Assembly (NCBI GenBank): GCA_005778315.1
Contig: SXOW01000029.1
Span: forward strand, 1 to 10,209
Direction: 5' to 3'
DNA length: 10,209 nt
DNA from: Acidobacteriota bacterium
GTDB lineage: Bacteria; Acidobacteriota; Vicinamibacteria; Vicinamibacterales; UBA8438
Shown here one piece after another: positions 1 through 5,836 of this stretch (the first letter of the stretch is position 1; every line of letters begins with the position of its first letter). A model generated the notes under the pieces. The model did not search any database and had not been told where the DNA came from. It worked only from the letters and a program-made list of their open reading frames with translations. The position numbers and the translations under genes are program-made.

Positions 1-1206
1 CCTGGCGGACCGTCGGCGTCGCGAAGCGAGCTGGCCCGGAGCGCGTCGTCGCTCCGGGCCGCGCTCGCCACCGACCCGGGCGAGCCGGGAGCCAGCGTCG
101 CACTAGCGGAAGTGTTGTTGCGGCTGGCCCGTGTCGATGCGGAGCCGGCGCTGGCCACAGAGGCGGAACAGGTCGTGCGCGACGCCCTGAGCCGAGGCCC
201 GGGCGATTACCAGAATCAACGGATGCTCGCCGCCGTACTCCTCTCGCAACACCGCTTTCAGGACGTCATCGTGGAGGCGAGTCGAGCCCGCGACCAGAAC
301 CCGAAAGACGCGATGAACTATGGCGCGTTGGGAGACGCCCACCTGGAGCTGGGAAACTACCAGGAGGCGCAGGCCGCCTACGACGCGATGATGGCGATAC
401 GGCCCAGCGCCCAGGCCTACGCGCGCATGTCCCACAGCTTCGAATTGTCCGGCGACCGGGAGGCCGCGCTGAACGCGATGCAGATGGCCACCGAGGCCAC
501 GAGCCCGCATGACCCCGAGTCGTTGGCGTGGCATCTCGCACAACTCGGACATCTGTATGTGGAAATGGGTCGGCTGGACGACGCGGACCAGGCGTTCGCC
601 CACGCCGAGTTCACATTCCCAGGACACCCGTATGCCGCCGCGGGGCAGCTTCGCGTGACCGTCGCCCGCGGACGACTCTCGGACGCGCTTGGCCTCGCCA
701 ACGAGCTGTACACCGCACGCCCAGGTCCGGAGTTGGCGGCGCAGGTCGGCGACCTGCACGGCGCGCTCGGAGATGCGGAGCAAGCCGCGCGGTTCTACCA
801 CGACGCAGAGCGACTCGAGCGCGACGGGTGGGCACTGGAAGAGCCGCAGCCGGCGGCCCTGGCCCGTCTGCTGGCGGACCGCGACCTCAAGACCGACGAG
901 GCGGTCGCACTGGCGGAGCGCGCTGCCGCCAACCGTCGCGATATCCAGACGGAAGACGCTTTGGCGTGGGCGTACTACCGGGCTGGTCGGTTTGAGGACG
1001 CTGCGGCGGCGGCGGCGCGAGCGTTGCGGACCGGGACGCAGGACCGGCGGATCCTGTATCACGCCGCGGCGATCCACCATGCGCTCGGCAACGTCCCTGA
1101 AGCACGGCGTTTGATCGAAACGGCGCTCGACGGTCACCCGACGTTCGACCTCGTGAACGCGCCGGCAGCTCGCGCGCTGGGACGCGCGCTGGGGGTGGAC
1201 TCGTAG
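1..1206 (+). CDS. Tetratricopeptide-repeat protein, 5'-truncated by the window edge
   Basis: The frame is open from base 1 to the TAG at 1204-1206 (401 codons visible), so the gene starts outside the window. The TTG codons at 112 are not a convincing start: the preceding 37 codons encode the same kind of Ala/Leu-rich amphipathic helices. The visible protein is a chain of about 34-residue helix-turn-helix units with TPR signatures, for example YGALGDAHLELGNYQEA, LGHLYVEMGRLDDADQAFAH, LAWAYYRAGRFEDAAAAAAR and HAAAIHHALGNVPEARRLIE. These match the W/Y-x-L-G...Y...A...A...P pattern of TPR repeats, which are protein-binding scaffolds. No enzymatic domain, membrane segment or signal peptide is in the visible part, but an N-terminal domain could lie upstream. 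The gene ends 46 bases from the convergent quinoprotein gene and looks functionally unrelated to it. The TPR call is firm; the role and binding partner are unknown. Confidence 0.85.
   Translation, partial: PGGPSASRSELARSASSLRAALATDPGEPGASVALAEVLLRLARVDAEPALATEAEQVVRDALSRGPGDYQNQRMLAAVLLSQHRFQDVIVEASRARDQNPKDAMNYGALGDAHLELGNYQEAQAAYDAMMAIRPSAQAYARMSHSFELSGDREAALNAMQMATEATSPHDPESLAWHLAQLGHLYVEMGRLDDADQAFAHAEFTFPGHPYAAAGQLRVTVARGRLSDALGLANELYTARPGPELAAQVGDLHGALGDAEQAARFYHDAERLERDGWALEEPQPAALARLLADRDLKTDEAVALAERAAANRRDIQTEDALAWAYYRAGRFEDAAAAAARALRTGTQDRRILYHAAAIHHALGNVPEARRLIETALDGHPTFDLVNAPAARALGRALGVDS
33..60. repeat. 11-bp perfect inverted repeat (hairpin) inside the TPR gene
   Basis: The arms GGCCCGGAGCG (33-43) and CGCTCCGGGCC (50-60) are exact reverse complements around the six-base loop CGTCGT. 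The stem is very GC-rich. No T-run follows on either strand, so it is not a classical intrinsic terminator. The TPR reading frame runs through it without a stop, so it lies inside coding sequence. Confidence 0.7.
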
Positions 1207-1252
1207 ACGATTCGGCCCGTAGACCAAGCGTCCAGAAGGCGTTGGCGGGCGG
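1207..1252. other. Short convergent intergenic gap
   Basis: This gap of 46 bases lies between the stop codons of the convergent TPR and quinoprotein genes. I see no convincing hairpin with a T-tract and no other element in it. The two transcripts probably read into each other or rely on Rho. Confidence 0.6.
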
Positions 1253-2965
1253 TCAGTACATCAGGAAGGCGAACAGCTGCTGACCAGCGGCCACGAGCAC
1301 GTGCTGTCGGCCGTCAATGAGATAGGTTTGCGGCGCGTTCGAGACGTTGCCGATGCGAGTGTGCCACAACAGCTCGCCGTCGGCGGCGTCGAACGCAACA
1401 AAATTGCCGCTGCCGTCGCCCGTAAAGACCAGCCCGCCAGCCGTCGTCAACACCCCGGCGCCGCCGCCACCGCCGACGGGCCACTCGTGGCGCCAGGTCG
1501 TTTCACCCGTGCGATAGTCGATGGCCGACAACGCATTGCCCCCGGATCCGACGGTGATGCGATCTTTTCCGCCCAGCCCCATCGAACCTCGTGGGTCCGG
1601 GTCGGTGAGATACAGCAAATTGAATCCGTTGTTCTCCTGGGTGTAGAACAAGCCGGTGTCTGGGCTGAACGCGGGCGGCTGCCAGTTGGCCACACCCCCC
1701 TCCACCGGTGAGACGAGCGAGCCCGGGATGATCGCTTCCTTCGCCGGATGCGGATTCGGCGAGCCGTTCTCCCGGATGTGGCTGGCCCAGTTCGACGTCG
1801 CGCCGTAGCGTGTCGTCACGACGTTCTGGCCCGTCACGCGGTCGATGGTGAAGAAATAGCCGTTGCGCGCGGCGGTCGACACCAGCTTCCGCGGAACCCC
1901 GTCGATGATCCCGTCAATCAAGATCGGCGTCTGGGCCGAATCCCAGTCGTGTGTGTCGTGCGGCGACGTCTGGAAATACCACGCCATCTCGCCGGTGTCG
2001 ACGTCGACCGCAATCAGGGTGCAGGTAAACAGGTTGTCCCCGCGCCGAGCCACCCCGGTGTATCCGGGCGTGGGATTGCCGGTGCCGAAGATGTAGTAGT
2101 TGGTCTCGGGATCGTAGGACCCGGGCACCCACACCTGTCCACCGCCGTGCCTGGCGGCGTCAAGACTTGGCCAGGTCTCGATGCCAGGGTCCGTTTCGCT
2201 CATCGGGACCGTGTAGAACTTCCACTGCAGGTCGCCGGTGGCCGGGTCAAACGACTGCAGGAAGCCTGGCGCGTCGAGGTCGTTCCCAGTGCCGACCAAC
2301 AGATGGTCGCCCACCACGATGGGCGCCATCGTCGAGAAGTACTGCTCTTCGAAGCTCGCAATCTCCGTATGCCAGTGTTCTTCGCCGGTCTTGGCGTTCA
2401 GCGACACCAGATAGTTGTCGACGGTCTCGAAGATCACGGAGTCGCGCCAGACGGCAACACCGCGGTTACCGATGTGCGGCCCGCCCCGTGTCTTCCAGAA
2501 GTAGTGCCAGCGCTCACCCCCGTCGCGCACGTCCAGCGCCCACACGTGATCCGGCGCCGTGACATACAGGAGATCGCCTACCTGGAGAATGGATCCCTTG
2601 ATGCTCTGGGAGCCGATGGTGAAGTCACCGGTCCCTTCCCCACCGATGAACGTGGGCGCGTTGTTCCCCTGGAGTTCCGGCATGCCGGAATCCAGGGTTC
2701 TCGTCCACGCCAAGCTCAACCGTTGCACGTTGTCCGTGGTGACCTGGTCGAGCCGGCTGTACCGGCGACCGCTGTAGTCTCCCGAGTAGGTCGGCCAGGA
2801 CTCCCCAAGTGGCGCCAGCAGATCGGAGGGGTCGAGGCCCCCCTCTTGCGCCATTGACGGCGCCGGGCCGAGAAGCGTCACCGCGACCAGGGCCAGCAGG
2901 ACCCGTCTGGCCGGGGCGACTTCCGGACGACGACTCGCGGACAGCATCGTGCGCATGGCGGTCAT
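1253..2965 (-). CDS. Secreted PQQ-type beta-propeller quinoprotein (alcohol/glucose dehydrogenase-like)
   Basis: This is a 570-residue protein with a Sec signal peptide (Arg pair at 20-21, hydrophobic 22-34, likely cut after PSMA, residue 39). The mature part is an eight-bladed propeller of the PQQ alcohol dehydrogenase family: WPTYSGDYSGRRYS (57-70), blade motifs such as VWALDVRDGGERW and LQSFDPATGDLQW, FGTGNP (293-298), HDTHDWDSAQ (336-345), AARNGYFFTIDR (365-376) and the late TTAGGLVFTGDGSGNFVAFD (507-526). Such enzymes oxidise alcohols, aldehydes or sugars in the periplasm and reduce a cytochrome c. By motif alignment Asn297, Asp340 and Arg367 are kept. The vicinal Cys-Cys pair is absent (Cys315 is the only cysteine) and the usual GGAE-type Glu loop reads GTGNDLDAPG (225-234). 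It may therefore belong to the acidobacterial quinoproteins suspected of lacking cofactor. There is no fused heme domain, consistent with the separate cytochrome encoded just upstream. Its ATG overlaps that gene's stop (ATGA), suggesting translational coupling. Substrate unknown. Confidence 0.88.
   Translation of the reverse strand: MTAMRTMLSASRRPEVAPARRVLLALVAVTLLGPAPSMAQEGGLDPSDLLAPLGESWPTYSGDYSGRRYSRLDQVTTDNVQRLSLAWTRTLDSGMPELQGNNAPTFIGGEGTGDFTIGSQSIKGSILQVGDLLYVTAPDHVWALDVRDGGERWHYFWKTRGGPHIGNRGVAVWRDSVIFETVDNYLVSLNAKTGEEHWHTEIASFEEQYFSTMAPIVVGDHLLVGTGNDLDAPGFLQSFDPATGDLQWKFYTVPMSETDPGIETWPSLDAARHGGGQVWVPGSYDPETNYYIFGTGNPTPGYTGVARRGDNLFTCTLIAVDVDTGEMAWYFQTSPHDTHDWDSAQTPILIDGIIDGVPRKLVSTAARNGYFFTIDRVTGQNVVTTRYGATSNWASHIRENGSPNPHPAKEAIIPGSLVSPVEGGVANWQPPAFSPDTGLFYTQENNGFNLLYLTDPDPRGSMGLGGKDRITVGSGGNALSAIDYRTGETTWRHEWPVGGGGGAGVLTTAGGLVFTGDGSGNFVAFDAADGELLWHTRIGNVSNAPQTYLIDGRQHVLVAAGQQLFAFLMY
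2669..2695. repeat. 27-base near-perfect inverted repeat with a 16-bp perfect palindrome core
   Basis: The core TTCCGGCATGCCGGAA (2675-2690) is a perfect palindrome. It is flanked by CTGGA (2669-2673) and TCCAG (2691-2695), which also pair, leaving one unpaired G at 2674. It lies inside the quinoprotein gene and encodes residues L-D-S-G-M-P-E-L-Q near position 91-99, so it may be coincidence of coding sequence rather than an operator. Confidence 0.65.
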
Positions 2966-3834
2966 TGCAACGTCACCAGATACGCCGTCACGTTGTGAAT
3001 GTCGGTGTCACCGTAGAGAGGGAGCATCTCTCGATGCGCGCTCATCGGGTCGTCCACCTCGACGCGTGGCGTATCACCGCGACGGCTGAACGAGCGGTGT
3101 CGACCATCAGCCTCGGTCAAGACGACGAGAAAGTCGTTGAGCCGCTCCAGCGTGCCGGTGACACGCTCACCCGACGGATGCGTGACGGTGACGGTGACCG
3201 GCGGTGGCTCAGCGTTCTGCGCTCCACCACGCACCCAGGTGTTCTGTAGCTCCTGCGGCCGCGAAATCCGGGCCCCGATACCTTCGAGATCGCCAGTCGG
3301 GGAGTGGCACGAGGCACACCGGTTGGCGAAGTAGGTCTGACCTGCGGTCGCATCGCCGACCAGGATGTCGAGTTCGACTTCCTCTCCGGGTGGCGGCCCG
3401 CCCTGTCGAGAGGCGGTACCCAGCACGTCGTGGATGTACTCGACCACGGCAGCCACGTCGTCAGGTAGAAGGTTCTGGGGCGGCATGCTCGAACCACCCA
3501 CTCCGGTTTGGCCGTCGCGGATCACGGGGCCCATGAGGTCGCCCCCGTCGTCCTTCAGGACGAGCTGAGAGCGCAGGAGATTCGGGCCTCCGAGATCACC
3601 GCCCCGCAGGTCTTGCCCGTGACAGGCGCGGCAGCTGATGCCGTACACCGCCTGCCCCCGGGCGACGACTTCCGGGTCGCCAGGTTCCCGCTGCAAGGCC
3701 GGATAGAGCCGCTGGTCCCGTTCCTGAGGCGCCTGCCCGGCTACCAGGCCCACCCCCAACGGTGGCCCGCCGGCGCTGGAGAAACCTACCGCCAGCGCGA
3801 CGGTACCTGCGCGCCACGCGTGTGACGCCCACAC
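2962..3834 (-). CDS. Secreted diheme c-type cytochrome, likely electron acceptor of the quinoprotein
   Basis: This 290-residue protein starts at GTG 3834 and has an N-terminal hydrophobic export segment (about residues 10-33). It contains two cytochrome c domains. The first has heme motif CRACH (68-72) with probable Met ligand at SSMPP (Met117). The second has CASCH (173-177) with the Met ligand at Met264 or Met270. Between the second heme motif and its Met is an unusually long segment (about 211-262) that looks like five or so short beta strands, including VTVTVTHPSGERVTGTLERL and LVVLTEADGRHRSF. It closes with DIHNVTAYLVTLQ, the usual C-terminal heme-domain helix. Both hemes would be attached in the periplasm. 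The gene follows the unknown-function gene by 13 bases and overlaps the quinoprotein start by four, which supports electron transfer from that protein. The Shine-Dalgarno is weak: GGAG lies about 17 bases from the GTG, inside the upstream gene. Confidence 0.88.
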   Translation of the reverse strand: MWASHAWRAGTVALAVGFSSAGGPPLGVGLVAGQAPQERDQRLYPALQREPGDPEVVARGQAVYGISCRACHGQDLRGGDLGGPNLLRSQLVLKDDGGDLMGPVIRDGQTGVGGSSMPPQNLLPDDVAAVVEYIHDVLGTASRQGGPPPGEEVELDILVGDATAGQTYFANRCASCHSPTGDLEGIGARISRPQELQNTWVRGGAQNAEPPPVTVTVTHPSGERVTGTLERLNDFLVVLTEADGRHRSFSRRGDTPRVEVDDPMSAHREMLPLYGDTDIHNVTAYLVTLQ

Positions 3835-3847
3835 CCGGTTGCGCAGG

Positions 3848-4768
3848 TTACTTCTCCGCCGAACGCTCCGACATCAGGATGTTCGACATCGCGTAATTGC
3901 CCTCGTGGCACGCGTACTCATAGATGATGTAGTCGTCGAGCCGGGGCATCGGACGCACCGCGGTCCAGGGCGCCGTATAGACGGTGGCGTCCTCGACGGT
4001 GAATTGCGTTTCGATGAGGTCGTCGCTGACCCGACGATAGCGCTCCACCGCCTTGGTGTGACGGGACGACGGGAACCGATGCACCGTCTGGTCGCTGAAG
4101 TTCGCGGTCTCCACCACGAGGGTGTCGCCCTCCCAGTGCGCGCGCGAGTCACCGTTCCACTGGCGGATGCGGTCGTTGAGGTGCGGCCGCCCATCGAGGG
4201 GAATGATGCGCACGTCGTGGATGTTCTCGACCCGGATGGCGACATGGGTCGGTGTCTGCAAGATCTGGTAGGAGTTGTTGTACCCGGTCGAGATCGGCGG
4301 CACGCCGTGGTACGTGATACAGCGGTCCCAGTTGGTGCGATCCACCCAGGAGTCTGCCGGGTGTGCGGCGGCATACTCCTCCTGCTCGGCCTGTCGGCGC
4401 CGCGTCTCAGCCGTCATCGGCAACCGACCGTCGGCGGGATCCACGATGAGCGAGGTCCGCAAGTCCGAACCCACCTCGCCCCGATCGAACCACAGCGCGT
4501 TATAGGCGCCTACGCTGCCAGGCGGGTCCGGCTGGTCGAGCGTCACCGCGTAGTTCCGCTGCGCCGCCTCCTCCTCGGTAAAGAACTCCTTCTCGGCCAT
4601 CGACGTTGGTCGTTGGAGCGGAGTCAACGAAGCATACGACCAGGTCCCCTGGAGATCCGGGTCGCCCCAGGCCGTCTTCCCCGGGCCGTCCTGGCCCGCG
4701 CCAGACGCGGGCAGGAGCATGAGCCCACCCGCCACGGCTCCGAGCACCGAGATGATTCGCTTCTGCAT
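3848..4768 (-). CDS. Conserved secreted protein of unknown function (family common in Acidobacteria)
   Basis: The 306-residue product starts MQKRIISVLGAVAGGLMLLP, a clear signal peptide ending near residues 24-26. I chose ATG 4768 over an in-frame ATG at 4792 because AGGGAG lies six bases before it and the signal peptide then begins properly. I recognise the pattern of an abundant, uncharacterised family seen in acidobacterial genomes: GDPDLQGTW near the mature N terminus (35-43), a central DRCITYHGVPP (148-158) followed by TGYNNSYQI (161-169), HWEGDTLVVETANF (211-224), a VEDATVYTAPWTA segment (258-270) and C-terminal YEYACHEGNYAMSNIL (283-298). The alternating strands suggest a beta-barrel or lipocalin-like fold; that is inference. 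Two cysteines (150 and 287) sit in the two most family-like motifs and could form a disulfide or a site with His288. It is the second gene of the four-gene operon. No catalytic function can be assigned. Confidence 0.8.
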   Translation of the reverse strand: MQKRIISVLGAVAGGLMLLPASGAGQDGPGKTAWGDPDLQGTWSYASLTPLQRPTSMAEKEFFTEEEAAQRNYAVTLDQPDPPGSVGAYNALWFDRGEVGSDLRTSLIVDPADGRLPMTAETRRRQAEQEEYAAAHPADSWVDRTNWDRCITYHGVPPISTGYNNSYQILQTPTHVAIRVENIHDVRIIPLDGRPHLNDRIRQWNGDSRAHWEGDTLVVETANFSDQTVHRFPSSRHTKAVERYRRVSDDLIETQFTVEDATVYTAPWTAVRPMPRLDDYIIYEYACHEGNYAMSNILMSERSAEK

Positions 4769-4774
4769 CTGAGT

Positions 4775-4780
4775 CTCCCT
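4775..4780 (-). promoter_or_regulatory. Ribosome binding site that fixes the start of the unknown-function gene
   Basis: On the minus strand AGGGAG stands six bases before ATG 4768. The earlier in-frame ATG at 4792 would place this site inside the gene and put a charged octapeptide before the signal peptide, so the downstream ATG is preferred. Confidence 0.6.
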
Positions 4781-4799
4781 GCGGCGCGACATCGAGTCG

Positions 4800-5744
4800 C
4801 TACCGGCTTTCGTTGTAGATGTTCTGCACGAGCGTCGTCAGGGCCTGCGCTGGCGCCTGCAAGTCGCTGTATTCGTCCGGCTTGACGTAGGCGTCAACCA
4901 CCTGCTCGACCGTCTGGCCCGACGCCATGCCCTGCTGCGCTGTCCTGAGCACGTGGTTGAAGAACCCGCTGAAGTTGACGAACGTGCTCCAGGGCACGGT
5001 CACCGTATGGTGCCCGGCGATCACCGTGTCGACGTTCTTGAGACCGTCAACGGCACGCATGAGAGTCGACCCGAACTCGACGGCGCTGCCGTTGCCGTTG
5101 GCGACGTCGATGAAGGGCAGCCCCAGGCGCTGGAACATGTCGCCGGTATGAACGGTGCGCGCGTTCCGGAACACGACGAACGTATCGCCGTCGGTGTGTC
5201 CACGACCAAAGTGATACAGGTCGATGCGATCATCCCCATCGAACAGCGACTTGCGGCCCGAGAAGGTGGTGGTGGGCAAGTACTTGGCGTTCGCCCCCTT
5301 GAACGCGTCGCAGTTCGTCACCGGGACGCAGGTCGCCTGTGCCATCTGGGCCCGCGTGTTCTCGTGGGCCACGAACTCAACCGTGTCCGGGAACTCGGTG
5401 TTGCTGCCGGTGTGGTCGTAGTGTGTGTGCGTGTTGATGATGGTCGTGACCGGTTTGTCGGTCACGGTGGCCACTAGGTCCAGAATGTCCTGACCGTAGC
5501 CTTCGAGCTTCGTATCGACCAGGACTACGCCGTATGTGGTCACGAACGCGACGGTGTTGCCGCCGGTCAGCATGGTCTGCGGCGCCGGGGGCGGGGGGTT
5601 GCTGAGGAGATACAGGTTGTCGCCAACCTGCTCGATACCGTGAATCTCGGCTCGCGGTTGCCGCGCCTCATTGGTCGCGCTGGTCGCGCCGGTCACGCCG
5701 ACCGCCACGAGCGTCACGACGGCCAAGCCAGCTCTGCGCCGCAT
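4800..5744 (-). CDS. Secreted metallo-beta-lactamase-fold hydrolase
   Basis: The 314-residue protein starts at ATG 5744 with GGAGG four bases before it. The frame stays open further upstream to 5996, but that part is Arg-rich, lacks family features and overlaps the divergent gene. A signal peptide (MRRRAGLAVVTLVAVGVTGA, about 1-24) predicts export. The metal-binding set is complete: HTHYDH (His106, His108, Asp110, His111), GRGHTDGD (His183), HTGDMF (Asp202) and AGHHTV (His245). A bridging Asp and no Cys ligand suggest a dinuclear glyoxalase II/hydrolase-type or B3-like site rather than a B1 lactamase. Secreted relatives occur beside PQQ dehydrogenases and c-type cytochromes. As first gene of the operon it may hydrolyse a thioester, lactone or ester made or used by the quinoprotein. 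Antibiotic hydrolysis is possible but not indicated by context. Fold and metal site are confident; the substrate is unknown. Confidence 0.88.
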   Translation of the reverse strand: MRRRAGLAVVTLVAVGVTGATSATNEARQPRAEIHGIEQVGDNLYLLSNPPPPAPQTMLTGGNTVAFVTTYGVVLVDTKLEGYGQDILDLVATVTDKPVTTIINTHTHYDHTGSNTEFPDTVEFVAHENTRAQMAQATCVPVTNCDAFKGANAKYLPTTTFSGRKSLFDGDDRIDLYHFGRGHTDGDTFVVFRNARTVHTGDMFQRLGLPFIDVANGNGSAVEFGSTLMRAVDGLKNVDTVIAGHHTVTVPWSTFVNFSGFFNHVLRTAQQGMASGQTVEQVVDAYVKPDEYSDLQAPAQALTTLVQNIYNESR

Positions 5745-5747
5745 ACA

Positions 5748-5753
5748 CCCTCC
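5748..5753 (-). promoter_or_regulatory. Ribosome binding site of the MBL-fold hydrolase
   Basis: Reading the minus strand, GTGGAGGGTGTATG places a strong GGAGG four bases before the ATG. This supports 5744 as the start rather than the longer open frame. Confidence 0.65.
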
Positions 5754-5779
5754 ACAAGAAAACCGGTCGGAACGGCCAA

Positions 5780-5785
5780 ATTGTA
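5780..5785 (-). promoter_or_regulatory. Candidate -10 element for the four-gene leftward operon
   Basis: On the minus strand the sequence GATACAATTTGG contains TACAAT, five of six matches to TATAAT, in an otherwise GC-rich intergenic stretch. A start about seven bases downstream would give a leader of roughly 29 bases before ATG 5744. No good -35 hexamer is seen at 16-18 bases, so another sigma factor or an activator is possible. Confidence 0.4.
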
Positions 5786-5836
5786 TCACCCGGTGGACGG
5801 CGAAGACGCGCCTTGTTGCGCGGGAACCGCGGTACA

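Larger units (their letters stand above)
5745..5836. promoter_or_regulatory. Divergent intergenic region between the hydrolase operon and the peroxidase gene
   Basis: These roughly 90 bases separate two outward-facing units and must hold both promoters unless the rightward gene starts further upstream at TTG 5813. Only a leftward TACAAT is convincing. On the rightward strand a TACAGT at 5833-5838 is a possible weak -10 element, but it would place the transcript start at about the GTG at 5846. No long inverted repeat for a shared regulator was found. Confidence 0.5.

Noticed and set aside
112..117. TTG start for the TPR protein
   Set aside because: The frame is open and protein-like back to base 1, so the gene simply enters the window from the left.
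103..1227. Long open frame of 374 codons antisense to the TPR gene
   Set aside because: It is Arg/Val-rich with no recognisable motif, signal peptide or ribosome binding site. Long antisense frames are expected opposite GC-rich genes.
1748..2857. Open frame of 369 codons antisense to the quinoprotein gene
   Set aside because: The composition is that of a GC-rich mirror frame (Arg, Val, Gly), with no family features, while the opposite strand encodes a clear propeller protein.
3839..4885. Open frame of 348 codons antisense to the unknown-function gene
   Set aside because: It overlaps three features on the other strand and its product is a low-information Arg/Val/His-rich sequence. The minus-strand protein has a signal peptide, ribosome binding site and family motifs.
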